Of a stretch of 34,594 nt of DNA, positions 1 to 10,008 are shown one piece after another; within the stretch, counting starts at the first letter, position 1; each line of letters opens with the position of its first letter. The position numbers and the translations under genes were made by a program. Below the pieces are notes generated by a model that saw nothing but the letters and a program-made list of their open reading frames with translations, searched no databases and was not told the DNA's origin. The stretch comes from Hyphochytrium catenoides (Eukaryota; Sar; Hyphochytriomycetes; Hyphochytriales; Hyphochytriaceae): NCBI GenBank assembly GCA_900088475.1, contig FLMG01003832.1:43760-78353 (forward strand). The letters run 5' to 3'.

Positions 1-300
1 CTCCTTATTTTGCAATCCACTGCAGACCCACCCGCTCTTGGTGGCCCTCCTTTACCTGGATCTACATCTGGGTCTTCCGATAACCAGCTAACCTTTGAGA
101 CCCATGTTAAAAATGTCTTTACCCAGGTCTAAGTTGAAAGATTCCTAAAAGCTATAGAAGATTCAGTGCGTAGGGGACGTAGCACTAGATTGTGAAAGAT
201 TCTACTTTGTGTAATAGACGGCAACATCAAAGGTTTCAATATGGGTTCCTGCGTTACATTGTTCATAGAAGATGATCGGTATCAGAACATTTCCTGTCTC
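1..300 (+). pseudogene. possible decayed 3' part of a gene
   Basis: Frame 1 is open from the window edge to a TAA at 130-132 and reads like protein (Pro/Gly-rich, then LTFETHVKNVFTQV). After that stop the same frame continues with protein-like sequence (VERFLKAIEDSVRRGR) to a TGA at about 193-195, then again (CVIDGNIKGFN) until it runs into CT repeats near 300. Two in-frame stops in otherwise coherent sequence suggest a broken gene or an old retroelement fragment. The alternative is a short genuine C-terminus ending at 132, with the rest being chance. No family is recognised. The gene would begin outside the window. Confidence 0.25.
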
Positions 301-632
301 TCCTCTCTCTCTCTCGTCTCCCTTTCATCTTCCAGCCTCTCCTACTCCTATCTCTATTTCTTCCTCTCTCTCCCCCTTCCCTCAATGTCACCCTTCTCTT
401 TCGTCTCTCTCTTTGTCTTGTTGTCTTGTTGTTCTCTCCCTCTCTCTTCTTTCTGCTCCCCTTATTATGCATGGGGTCTTTGTCCTAAAGGGAAGTGCAC
501 TCTCCCCCTTCCCTCAATATCACCAAATCTCCTTCTCTCTCGTCTCTTTGTCTTGTTGTTCTCTTTCTCTCTCTCTTCTTTCTGTTTCCTTATTATGCAT
601 GGGGTCTTTGTCCTATAAGCGAAGTGCAGAGG
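298..632. repeat. CT-rich tract with a ~130-bp tandem duplication
   Basis: Pyrimidine-rich DNA. A unit beginning CCCCCTTCCCTCAAT at 372 recurs at 504, and the motif TTATTATGCATGGGGTCTTT at 462 recurs at 590, so a block of about 130 bp is duplicated head to tail. Long ORFs here are low-complexity (Ser/Leu-rich) artefacts of the CT repeat. The following 633-1043 holds no gene I can support. Confidence 0.7.
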
Positions 633-1043
633 GAAGAGGAAGTCCGTCCGATCTCATCTCTTTGACATAGTCTTCACCATACAAGGTAGAAAGAAGAGAG
701 AGACGCGTTTTGGCTTCTCCTCTCGTGTCATGCTTGGGCCATTGCTTCAGTAAAAAAGACTTAGAGAGCATGGGAGAGAGGAAGAAGCGGTGGAGAAAGG
801 AAGAGAAAACGAAACGATGACTTCCTATTTATCAATCTGTAAGGATAATAACTAACTTCAGCTTCTTCTCTTTGCGAGTATCATGACATGACATGACAAG
901 CAAGAGCCTTCTCTCTTTTCCTCTGTCTCTGAAAGTACTCGCAGAGAAGGCCTGAATATGTACGAGAAAGTGATGTAACGCAGAGAGGGAGAGAGAGAAG
1001 AACGAAGACAGTCTCCTGATCTCCATAAAACGAGGCTGGTTCC

Positions 1044-1826
1044 TTATTGCTTTGCGCCGCATTGGTTGCAAAAGACAACTCCAGGCATCACGGGCCCAGC
1101 GCCACAGTTTGCACAATTCTTTGCCGGCGCCTGCATTTGTTGCTGCGGCTGAGGAGGCTGCTGTTGGACAGGAACAGGTGGAGCATTGTACTGCTGAACT
1201 TGCTCTTGCGGAGGAAGAGGAACAGGAGGCTGTCCTCCTGCAGGGACGCCCGCCTCCATATAGTGATAGCCCTGCTCTCCTCCCTCAGGCGTGTACACAG
1301 GCGTTGCAACTCCTGCTCCATGTGTCTGCGCACCGGCAGCAGCGGAGAGAGAGGCCTTGTACATCTTATAGCCAGTCAAAAGTGCCGCAGCCAGCGCGGT
1401 GAAGGCCGTAAGAAAGCCAAAAGCAATGGCAGTGCGCATGACATCGCACTTAAATCCATAGGACTTTAGCACATCCTTACCATAACTCGATCCGCACGCA
1501 CCATCGCCGTTGATATCCGCACCTGCGGCCACCGACGCTGTGATCAAAAGCATCAAAAAGATCGCACCATCAAACAGCAGTGCAAATCCAGGATGGATCT
1601 TGGGTACATTCATAACATTGAACGCTACAACCCATCCGGTCAGGAATACGAAGCAAATGACGCCCAGGGCTAACAGTCCGACAAGTGCACTGACTTCATC
1701 TTCAAAACCATAATCATTGGCCTTTTGAAACCCACTTCCTGCCGCTGTGGCGAAGGTGATGAGAGAGAAAAGAATGGCAATGCCATGAAGAATCAGATCG
1801 TCCGTAAGGGCAATCTTTCCTGCCAT
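1044..1826 (-). CDS. four-TM (MARVEL/tetraspan-like) membrane protein with C-terminal zinc ribbon
   Basis: A 260-aa protein in one uninterrupted frame from an ATG (AAAG-ATG-G context) to TAA. Four hydrophobic segments lie at about residues 11-31, 44-68, 78-100 and 130-155. This is the tetraspan layout of MARVEL-type proteins, with a short polar loop carrying two Cys between segments 3 and 4. A Pro/Gln/Ala-rich cytoplasmic tail (about 165-235) follows. The last 25 residues hold a double CxxCG zinc-ribbon pattern (CANCG, then CNQCG 12 residues on), as in zinc-ribbon domains found in many membrane proteins. Seen: the TM pattern, the PQ-rich linker and four metal-type cysteines. Known of such folds: membrane apposition or vesicle trafficking. 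The exact role here is not inferable. A CT tract (coding strand) lies directly upstream. Confidence 0.8.
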   Translation of the reverse strand: MAGKIALTDDLILHGIAILFSLITFATAAGSGFQKANDYGFEDEVSALVGLLALGVICFVFLTGWVVAFNVMNVPKIHPGFALLFDGAIFLMLLITASVAAGADINGDGACGSSYGKDVLKSYGFKCDVMRTAIAFGFLTAFTALAAALLTGYKMYKASLSAAAGAQTHGAGVATPVYTPEGGEQGYHYMEAGVPAGGQPPVPLPPQEQVQQYNAPPVPVQQQPPQPQQQMQAPAKNCANCGAGPVMPGVVFCNQCGAKQ

Positions 1827-2130
1827 CTTTCCCGATAGAGAGAGAGAGAGAGAAGTATATTGGGTTTCTCTTTGACTAGTGGAACTTGGCGGGGAAGAGA
1901 GAGGATTTTAAGCACTGACAGAGAGAGAGAGAGGTGATGAGTCTTTCCTGCTTTCTTCACTTTGTCTGTAGGCTTGCGCACTTGGAAGCAAAAGCTTAAA
2001 TGACAGACCGTGGAAAGAAAAGAGGAGGAGACAGAGAGAAGAAGAAAGAGATGGAAGAGAGGGAGACAGGCCACCACAGGGCACAGTCGTGGAAAGGAAG
2101 AGAGGAAGAGACAGAGCGTGGAAGGTAGGA
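1827..2130 (-). promoter_or_regulatory. pyrimidine-rich leader/promoter region of the tetraspan gene
   Basis: Immediately upstream of the ATG at 1826, the coding (minus) strand is a CT repeat (GA on plus at 1836-1853), with further GA blocks at 1919-1932 and 2010-2120. No TATA box is evident. The same arrangement, with CT on the sense strand ahead of the start, is seen before the hydrolase gene at 17188. A promoter or 5'UTR role is inference. Confidence 0.3.
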
Positions 2131-2633
2131 GCATTGATGGAGACAAGCGACAAATGACACACATTCTTTATCTCTTGCGTCTCTTAGCACTTTCTTTTGG
2201 ACCTGACTGGTCTGATGGCGTCTGTGTAGCTGGTGCTTCCTGAGATCTTTTCTGCATCCCTCCTCACCGCCACCTGACTCTTTCTCTCTCTCTCTCTCTC
2301 TCTCACTCAGCTTTCTCTCTGATCTCCCCCAGCTTGCTCTCTCTGTGTTGCTCTCTCTCTCAGGCTAGCTGTTTCCTGAGGCTAGCTGTTTCCTGAGTTG
2401 GCTCTAGAAAATTTAATGTGGATGGAGTCAGGATGGAGGGCTGATAGTGGTCAAGCGAGAGGGAGAGAAAAAGATTAGGAGAGAACAGAAAAGAGAGAAA
2501 CTATAGAGTGGGGCGCACCATGACGAGATCAGGGCAAACAACATGGAGACATAGTCCAAAGACAAAAGAGAGAAGAAAAGGCCGTTCCCAAGTACCTGAG
2601 AAAGAGAGAAAAGATACAAGAGATAGGTATACA
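2131..2633. other. gene-poor stretch with CT repeat and a short tandem duplication
   Basis: Contains a (TC)n run at 2280-2306 and two adjacent copies of GGCTAGCTGTTTCCTGA near 2363-2397. No coding evidence beyond low-complexity frames. Confidence 0.5.
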
Positions 2634-2636
2634 GAC

Positions 2637-2693
<57 letters not shown>

Positions 2694-2707
2694 AAGAGAG
2701 AGAGAGA
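2634..2707. repeat. (GA)n microsatellite
   Basis: Nearly pure GA dinucleotide run with occasional AAAG interruptions. It produces Arg/Glu-repeat or Ser/Leu-repeat pseudo-ORFs on both strands. Confidence 0.9.
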
Positions 2708-2774
2708 CAGCTCTGTCTCAGGGAAGGGTCGGATACAAGGTGCCACTCGCAGTTTTTGCAGCTGTCAAACCTGA

Positions 2775-3540
2775 GAACCCGTCTTTGAAGCTTTCAGAGA
2801 CCTGAAAGATATCTTTTTAAGGCCTCTATGATAAGTCGTTATAAATTACTCCGTATATCTTTGAAATCATCTCTTGAAAGTAACCCATATTATCCGAATT
2901 CTGACGTCCTTGTTGGAATGATTTGACTCAAGGCTGACTCTGTGGCCTGACCCATTGTTGACCCATTACTGTTCTTAGCGTACTGATTGGTTATTCCACG
3001 GCACTGGGTAATATGGGTGTTATGGGTCGGATCGAACATAGCCGATTCTAATCGGTGCCACCTCTGGGGTTTGTGTTGTAATTGTGGACCCCCTCTCCTC
3101 CTGTTCCTTCTTTGGATTGTGGGTTGGGGGGACAGTGACAAGGGAACAACAGTACATACAACTTACTCCTGTCTGTGTCTCTCCATTATCTGTCTTGCTG
3201 ACGCTGGGGGGATGTTAATGTTTGTTGTATTGGATCATGAAGATTCTTGTATCTCTTGGATGGCTCTGTCTTGTGTAATTCTTGTGCGGTTTTTTCCTGA
3301 ACTGTTGGGGCCACATCTCTTTCACTCTGTCTCTTCTTGGTGGGGAAAAATTGCTATATTCTCTAACGTCTGATGGATTTCTTGCATCTCTGGCTGACTC
3401 TGTCTCGTGTCTGTTATTTATCAACTTCAACATTCCAGGTGGATTGTGGATCATGGCTCGTTGTGAAGGCCAAACAGAGAGGAGATCTGTCGAGACAGAT
3501 AGAAAGCGAGATACATAATCAGGTGTATTAAAGAGGCAGA
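2775..3540. other. non-repetitive stretch without a supported gene
   Basis: Balanced base composition. It contains the inverted pair ACCCATATTA (about 2883) and TAATATGGGT (about 3009), and two copies of TGACCCATT near 2947-2966. A plus-strand frame of about 128 codons (2987-3373) has no recognisable domain and no good start, so I do not call it a gene. Confidence 0.4.
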
Positions 3541-3599
3541 GTCATAGACAGAGTAAAACTACTTTCCAGAAGATTGAACAGAGAAAGAACAGGGACAAC

Positions 3600-3610
3600 A
3601 AGGAAAAAAC

Positions 3611-3645
<35 letters not shown>

Positions 3646-3845
3646 AAGAGAGAGAGAAAAAGAGAGAGTATCCGCTCCATTTATTTGGTGGTAAATGAGG
3701 ACGACGGAATGAGACAGAGAGAGAAAAGATATCCTAAGAAAGTGGGAGAGATGAGGCAAAAAGGCAGCAAAAGGAACAAGAGAAACAGACAAAACCAGGG
3801 AAGAAAGAGAGGAGAGAGAGAGAGACATCAAGAGACAGAGAGAGC
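3600..3845. repeat. GA-rich microsatellite block
   Basis: (GA)n with AAAG interruptions at 3608-3668 and again from 3805 to 3845. A 140-bp purine-rich spacer lies between them. Confidence 0.85.
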
Positions 3846-3899
3846 TCAAGATTTCGACGACCAGGGTTCTCTTTATGTCGCGGTTTGAGAGCCTCGCCG

Positions 3900-4190
3900 C
3901 TTCAACTCTGCGGCGACACACACTTTCTCTTTCGAGGCAGCTTTCTCCACATAGTGTTGAGAGGAAGGGTGGCGGCGGAGAGAGAGAACAAGAGAGAGAG
4001 AGAGACGACACACACTTTCTCTTTCGAGGCAGATTTCTCCACATAGTGTTGAGAGGAAGGGTGGCGGCGGAGAGAGAGAACAAGAGAGAGAGAGAGACGA
4101 CGCACACTTTCTCTTTCGAGGCAGCTTACTCCACATAGTGTTGAGAGGAAGGGTGGCGGCGCAGAGAGAGAGAGAACAAGAGAGAGAGAG
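3900..4190. repeat. 92-bp minisatellite, three copies
   Basis: A unit starting GACACACACTTTCTCTTTCG recurs with a period of exactly 92 bp (starts about 3915, 4007 and 4099; the third reads GACGCACAC). Each unit joins a unique part (TTTCGAGGCAG...CCACATAGTGTTGAGAGG) to a GA run. Divergent relatives of the unique part sit at about 4230-4265 and 4395-4430. Confidence 0.85.
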
Positions 4191-4662
4191 AGTGAAAGAG
4201 AGAGAGAGAAAGAGAGAGAAAGAGAGAGAATCTCTTTCCACGCAGCTTCTATAGATATTTTGGTTAGCAATGAGATGGAGGAAGCTGCGGAGAGAAGAGG
4301 AGAGACATTAGAAGAGAGAGAGAGCAAAGAGAGAGAGAGAAGAAGAAGAGAGGGAGAGCAAGAGAGAGAGAGAGAGAAAAAAGCAGAGAATCTGTTGTCG
4401 TCGAGGCAGCTTTCTATAGATATGTGGCTAGTATGGAAAGAGGAGAGAGACATAACAAGAGAGAGAGAACGAGAGAGAGAAATAAGAGAGAGAGAGAACA
4501 CAGAAGAGAGAGAGAGAGAAAGAGAGAGAACCAAAACATGCTTGATGGGATGGGGATAGGGAAGCATAATCCCTCGACAGCCTTGCATCGAGGAGAAGAG
4601 AAGGAGATGCGTGGCTGCCTGCTTTCTCTCTGACCAATGAAGAGAGTCCGTTCCGGCCAGAG

Positions 4663-4698
<36 letters not shown>

Positions 4699-4800
4699 CA
4701 CATAAGAAGGAGAGAGAGAGAGAGGATATAAGAGAGAGAGAGAGGATATACAAGAGAGAGAGTGAGAGAGAGAGCACGAGACAGAGAGCGAGAGAGAAGG
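4190..4800. repeat. long GA-rich microsatellite field
   Basis: Interrupted (GA)n runs at about 4190-4230, 4310-4380, 4455-4530 and 4663-4800. The islands between them resemble parts of the 92-bp unit. All long reading frames on the minus strand (Leu/Ser repeats) are artefacts. Confidence 0.85.
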
Positions 4801-4959
4801 AGGATTCGCTCTATGGGTTGCACAGAATAAAAAGGTTGCACGCGAGGTAGAGCCGTAGTCTCTCTTGCCCATCTGCTGCGTCAAAGCTTTGCATTCTTAG
4901 GCTTTATAGCACTTAACGAAGAGATGAGTTCACCAGTCTACGAGTGGCTCCCACGGAAG

Positions 4960-5334
4960 AGGAAAGAAGAGGAGATTTCCTCTTTCTCGCTCTCTTTTCT
5001 TCTTCTTCTTCGCCCACTTTCTCTCTTCTACTACGTTCGCTCCTTTTTAAGAGAAGTATTGTTCCGCTGTTCTACTCTTTCTCTCCTCTTCTTCTCTGTC
5101 TCTCTCTCCCCCTTTCTCTCGTCTCTCCTTTTCTCAGGTCAATCAGGAGATCGCTGATTAGGAGACTTCTCTCTCTCTCTTGCATCCACTGTCCTCCACA
5201 TACACGCTTTCTCTTTCTCTCTCTCTCTCTCTTCTCACCCTCTCCGTCTCTCTCCGTTGCCTGCTGCTTTCCTACCAACAAGGAGGCCAGAGAAAGAGAG
5301 ACAGATGAGAAAGCAGAGCATGATAAGAGAAAAC

Positions 5335-5365
<31 letters not shown>

Positions 5366-5395
5366 AAGAGAGAGAAAAGAGAGAGGGTAGTGCCC
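4960..5395. repeat. CT-rich block switching to GA-rich block
   Basis: CT-rich from 4975 to about 5256, then GA-rich from 5288 to 5390 on the same strand. The two halves are roughly complementary and could pair as a large imperfect hairpin. Confidence 0.6.
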
Positions 5396-5472
5396 CTCAA
5401 AGGCCAATCTTTTGAGGTGGTGACCTGTCTCCATCTCCCTCGCTATCAGGCAGTAGATCTATAGTCCCAGCA

Positions 5473-5490
5473 CTGCTGCTGCTGCTGCTG
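5473..5490. repeat. (CTG)6 trinucleotide repeat
   Basis: Six CTG units in a row. The surrounding 5400-5920 has no supported gene. Confidence 0.8.
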
Positions 5491-5924
5491 CCATCTTCTC
5501 TTCTTCGCCCTGAACGGAGGAGGAAGTTCTCCTTCTGTTGATCCTCAGAAAGTTCTGACAGCCAACAGGTGCGGCTGGTCTCTCATCTTTTTCTTCTTCT
5601 TTCAACACTAGCTCCTAGGGCAATCACGGCAGAAGACGCTTAGTTTGTCAGAAAGAAGATCCATCATCAGAGTGGTGAGGCGCCGCTGCGTGTTCTGGCC
5701 ACCACGATCAGAGGCTGTCTGACTATCCCTTGGCCTGCTTGGCCGCCTGACTACGATGGCAGGGATTCTCTATTCGAAGCGTGATGATGACTTCTTGAAA
5801 GCTGCCTGTGGACTGTTCGGAGAGCGGCGAAGTCACGGCGCTTGGTAAGTGTGCCGACCAAGCTCAGGACACAGCGGGAGAACAGGCAAAAGGTATTATG
5901 CACGTCATAGGGATTTAGCCGCGC

Positions 5925-6536
5925 GTGAATGGCCGTCACGACGATGGTGTGACAGACATTATCGGTCGGTCGCTCGACACCACGCTGACTCTTGGGAAGA
6001 CGACAGCCAGAGAAGGGACGGATCTCTTGTGTGTGCCTGCTGCTGAAGAAGGAAATGCGCTGATTGACATGATGCGACAGCGGCTACGCATCGTCGTGGG
6101 ATCTTTGCCACCCATGGGACGTGCCGGTCAAGACAAGCAACGACGTGAGATCCAACGCCTTGTCCTTGGACGCGCGGAGGATTATGGACCACCCGTCCGT
6201 GGTAATGCGTGGGTTCTCTCCCGACCTGACGTCTCCACATTCCTTAGAGTCCCCCGTTCAGCAAGGATGTCACCTACTCTCCCGTCGGAGATCAGGCAGG
6301 TTTGCGATGCCCTTGAAGACCCGTCGAGGTCTACCATTGGTACCACTTGCGGAGATTGTTGGACAGTGAATAGCAACGCTTTCGAGGCCCATGAGGCACA
6401 GAGCTCGTGGAGACGAGCAGGCCTTCGATTCCTTCTCTCGCGCCTTTCACGTCTTACCATGCCAGATCCCTTCTGCAGCACCGAGCGAGGGCACAGTCAT
6501 CCTGCTGCCGTGCAAAGCGTCTGGATAGTAGGTTGA
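5925..6536 (+). CDS. hypothetical ORF or exon, doubtful
   Basis: A 203-codon frame in balanced-composition DNA, from ATG to TGA. The amino-acid composition is not low-complexity, but no domain is recognisable. The end reads ATA-GTAGGT-TGA, so a splice donor (GTAGGT at about 6527) could precede the stop and the frame might be an exon of a longer gene. Two shorter open frames lie on the opposite strand (5959-6240 and 6182-6481), and I cannot decide which strand, if any, is coding. Confidence 0.22.
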   Translation: MNGRHDDGVTDIIGRSLDTTLTLGKTTAREGTDLLCVPAAEEGNALIDMMRQRLRIVVGSLPPMGRAGQDKQRREIQRLVLGRAEDYGPPVRGNAWVLSRPDVSTFLRVPRSARMSPTLPSEIRQVCDALEDPSRSTIGTTCGDCWTVNSNAFEAHEAQSSWRRAGLRFLLSRLSRLTMPDPFCSTERGHSHPAAVQSVWIVG

Positions 6537-7543
6537 TAACGTTGGACCACTAGCCAGGCGACAGCCAGACTCCGTCAAAGGAAAGCACATGGTGGTCTGC
6601 TGGTGTACACATTGTCAGCAGGTAAAGCGCAATAGCAGCAGCATGCGACATCGCACACGCGCATCTTCTGGGTAACAATCATCAAGGAGAGAGAGTGTTG
6701 CCCTTGAAGGAAGAAGATTGATCCGGTGGCAATGCTGATAGTGAGAAAGAAGAGATGGATAGAAGAGGAAGAGCTAAAGCTGCGCAACAACGACTCACCA
6801 AAAGTACGCAATGCTTTGTAGGGCAGGGAGGAGCAGGAGTCATCATCTAGGAGCTGACTAAGAATGGACCAAGAAGAGCGCTACTCGTGACAGAGTAGCG
6901 TCTGACTCTTGAGTGAATGCGCTACCGGAGCCTCGGGCTGACAACAGTCCATGGATGTCAGTTGGTCGCTAGCTCCAGCGGCGAGGAGAAGGTGTCCAGC
7001 AGCAGAAGCAGCAGAGGACACTTTGAAAAATATGGACGCTCCTTGCTCTCTTCTTCTTTCGACTTTTTCTCAAGAAATGAGCTAAGGCCTTACTCCTCCT
7101 TTGAAGAAAGAAGAAGAAGAGTAGGAGAAGAAGAAAGAAGAAGAAGAAGAAAAAAGAAAGAAGGAGAATAGACGGAGAAGAAGGAGAAGAAGAAGAAAGA
7201 GGAAAGAGGAAAGAGAAGGACCGAGGTAGGAAAGGCTTGGTCTCTTCATCAGCTCTTTCTCCCCTTCACCACTATTATCAGCTGATCTCTTCAGCAATGA
7301 TGAGAACAAAAGGAGAGGCAATGAAGACCACCTTCATCACACTGCCAGGCAAGCAGAAAGGGTTCTTTACTTCCTGGCAGGGAGGTTGAGGTCTGACAGA
7401 GCTCCAAAAAGAAGAAGAAGACTAGGAACATAGCGGATGAATCTCTTAGTAGTGCTTCGCCTCTCACCTCATCATGAGAAGCTAACAGCCCTAAGCTTCC
7501 AATCATTGCCGCTCCGTCCTGGTGTCAGGGGAACCGCTGCAGG
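6537..7543. other. stretch without a supported gene; AAG-rich tract
   Basis: Mixed sequence with a strong purine tract of AAG and GAAG repeats at 7100-7215. Frames across it are Lys/Glu/Arg or Ser/Leu/Phe repeats and are not credible proteins. Confidence 0.5.
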
Positions 7544-8582
7544 TCAGCCCAGAATCTCCTTATTCTTCCTCGTCTCCTGCAGCAGCAGGAAGCCCTTGTT
7601 CTTCTCGCTGTCTCGTTTGGCTTTCCTTCTCTTCCACGTCTCTTTCCTGTTGGACTTGGCCACTGAAAACAGCACATCATCATTGACAGCGGAGGATTCT
7701 CTAGCGTTTTTGTCAGGCGTCCCAGCTCCGGGGCTGCTATTATTGAGGTGGCGCCAACCAGGAAGAGTAGTCAACAGTGCGGCAGTCCGCATCGGATATG
7801 AAGCCGCTTCTGCGCGCACAGGTGGGATGCTCACCTCCTCCTGACAGCTAAGCAGCGGGCGCGCTTCTTGTCCTCTTCCCTGGCTGATCTTGTCCTGGGT
7901 GGCTCTGGATCAGGGTTTTCCTTATGGGAATCCTCCTCCTCCACACAGGTAAACCTTCCACTTTGCAGCCGGGACTCACTAGAAAGAGAGCCATTATCCT
8001 TGTAAGTGCTGTCCATCGTAAGAGAAGACATTACATTGGCAAGCCTCATCAACGCTCGTTTCCCTCGGGTGCTTGATGAGCGTCTGTACTTGGAAGGTCC
8101 TTCTTGACCGAACTGCTTCCTGCAGCAGCATGCTAGGCGAACGAACAACGCTACCTTTCTGCACTTCCTGCCGCGCACGCGTTCTATCGCAAGCCTTTGG
8201 CCACGTTCGTCCCTTGTGGGACTTCCTTTGGAGAAGAAGTTGGCCCAGCTCCTGTCTGGATCTAAAGGACAGCGGCAGTGCTGGTCATCGACGGGTTCCT
8301 CTCTCTTGCCAGTCTAGGATGTACTCCTTCTGTCGATAGAGAGGGAGAGGTTATGGTCGCGGTGAGAGCCAACAATCGCCAACATGAGGAAGAGCTAGCC
8401 ATCACGAGAAAGCGTGCCATGTCCTTCCTTGTGCCGTCAAAGGCTGAAGAAGATTGAGGCGTGGGCTGGCTGTTAGCTGGGCTGTTAGCCGCAAAAGAAG
8501 AACCTTCTTTGCCCTTCCTGAAGCGCCTTCCAGGTGCCAGAAGCCTCCTCCTGCTAGCTGTTTGTTTCTCAGAGATGGATCT
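7544..8582 (-). CDS. basic, Ser/Arg-rich protein of unknown function, three exons (5' end open)
   Basis: Exons by frame and splice phase: 8582-8406 (acceptor TTGCATAG before it, donor GTGATG after it, phase 0), 8313-7835 (acceptor CATCCTAG; donor AG|GTGAGC, phase 2) and 7733-7544 (acceptor AATAGCAG, phase 2; stop TGA). Introns are 92 and 101 nt. The joined frame gives about 281 residues with no internal stop. The first coding exon lies further upstream and is not resolved; an ATG directly followed by GTACC near 8630 is a candidate. The protein is hydrophilic and basic. A Cys-containing patch (QHCRC...) and a CCC motif lie in exon 2, acidic and Pro-rich runs in its second half, and Lys/Arg clusters near the C-terminus that look like nuclear-localisation signals. 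No family is recognised. The GTGATG donor is the weakest junction. Confidence 0.5.
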
Positions 8583-9101
8583 CTATGCAAGAGAGATTGG
8601 ATAGAGATTCGTCGATCTATTGCTTGGTACCATCAGTCAGCCCGCTAAGTTAGTAAGAGGAAGTTTTGGTGGCTAGAACGGTAAAGGCGTTAGTTGATAT
8701 ATAAAAGAAGAAGAAGGCCTATAGACTTTCTCTCCCTCCTCCGCTCTCTCTCTCTTTCCTTCTTCTCGCCCCCGTCTCCCGCTTTTCTCTCTCTCTCTTT
8801 CTCACTCACTCTTTCTGTGTCATATTTCCTATAGCCCTGCTCTTATCACTATTAAGAGCTCTAAGGATAAAGGACGGAAGGAGCAACAACCGGTCTATTT
8901 TACTCCGAGATAAAGATCGAGAGGCTATTGTCCTTGAACGACTTGGGCTGTCTAGGGATCTGGTGCAAATGGCAAGCAAATCTATGACTTTGCTGACGTC
9001 CGTGTTGGCTCTCCTAAGGAGGCATCGCTCTCTTTATGTTCCGGAATAATAGCCACTGAATGAAGTCCATGGCATAGATGGGAAGCCGTGCACAGTCTGC
9101 T
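8583..9101. other. intergenic, CT-rich with TATA-like element
   Basis: Holds a TATATAAAAG-like motif around 8697-8707 (readable on both strands as TATATA) and a CT-rich run at 8725-8815. I see no coding sequence. Confidence 0.35.
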
Positions 9102-9578
9102 TTAGACTCGCCTGATCGTTTCTAGCCTTGCAGGCGGACCAAAGTCACAGCCATCTTGCTGGATCTGTAGGTGGTTGGCCATCTGGCACAGTACGCAGGC
9201 AGGGCAGCACCAGGAGCAACAACAGTCGCCACAGCAGTCCCCATGCAACCCTAGGACCTGGCTTGCTTTTCTTCTTAACAAGCATGTCCAACAACAGCTA
9301 AAGCCCATGAAAATTGAGAGCAGACAGAACAAACTGTTCACAAGGCATCCGCAGTCATCGCAGCATCCATTAGAGCCAATCCTCTCTGAGATCTGGCCGA
9401 AGGTAATGCATGGACAGTACATCACCATACAGCAGTTTTTGCAGTTATCTGTGCATCCACATATTCCTGAGGACCAACCAAGACTCTGATGAACTGGAGC
9501 TGTGCTCATGACATAGACAACGTTCTGGTGGTTGTTGGGGCTTGCGGGCAGGCCGTTCTGAGTAGTGGCAACCTTCAT
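9102..9578 (-). CDS. PLAC8-family cysteine-rich protein
   Basis: A 158-aa protein from ATG to TAA. A short Asn/Gln-rich N-terminus is followed by the full PLAC8 domain (about residues 30-145). Visible hallmarks are WSSGICGCTDNCKNCC, the core CPCITFGQISE, a Cys-rich hydrophobic central segment (about 80-102), the RRK-x-LG-x-GD motif, and the terminal DCCCSWCCPACVLCQM block followed by NHLQIQ. Length and motif order match ordinary PLAC8/FWL/PCR proteins. These are small membrane-associated proteins linked to cell-size control and to divalent-metal or calcium transport in plants and animals. The function in this organism is not shown. An ORF immediately upstream (9590-10008) might be an extra 5' exon; see that entry. 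Confidence 0.9.
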   Translation of the reverse strand: MKVATTQNGLPASPNNHQNVVYVMSTAPVHQSLGWSSGICGCTDNCKNCCMVMYCPCITFGQISERIGSNGCCDDCGCLVNSLFCLLSIFMGFSCCWTCLLRRKASQVLGLHGDCCGDCCCSWCCPACVLCQMANHLQIQQDGCDFGPPARLETIRRV

Positions 9579-9589
9579 CTCTTGCCTCT

Positions 9590-10008
9590 GACGACGGTCC
9601 GGTAGGAGGGCCGGGGCTCTTTATCACTTCTTGGAAGAGAAAGCGAACGGATAATCCAACCAGCAGGACAGCCAATAAATTGATGATCGAGGTCTTCTTT
9701 CTAAGCCAATAGTTCTTCAAAGCAGTGACGTCTGACGCGGTGGAAAGCAGCTGCCGCCCTCGATAGAAAATGAAAAGTAATGCTGGCTCCTTTTTGGGAG
9801 GGTCATACACATTTTGCTCTTCTTGAAGAAGGTCAAATAGCTGGCACCCGGCGGCGGTGCAGTTGGAGAATGATGGTGATGATGAGTACATGCACTCGTA
9901 GAGAGCAAGAAGAAGCATATAGAGGAGTAGGTAGATCGGCCCTCTAACAATGTTATAACTGCTGAAGTAGTAACAATAACATGAACACGACGAAGACAGG
10001 AACGTCAT
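9590..10008 (-). CDS. hypothetical membrane-type ORF upstream of the PLAC8 gene
   Basis: An open frame from an ATG at 10008 runs toward the PLAC8 gene and stays open, in another frame, to 9445. Residues about 24-38 and 110-128 are hydrophobic (candidate TM segments), and the middle is mixed and protein-like (YDPPKKEPALLFIFYRG). It could be an independent protein or a 5' exon of the PLAC8 gene. A GTGATA donor near 9630 and a CGTCGTCAG acceptor just before the PLAC8 ATG would join the frames in phase 0 across 40 nt, shorter than the other introns here. No domain is recognised. Confidence 0.28.

Noticed and set aside
3559-4884. Several long minus-strand ORFs (up to ~290 codons) rich in Ser and Leu
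   Set aside because: They translate CT dinucleotide repeats; every frame stays open in such sequence and none shows non-repetitive protein.
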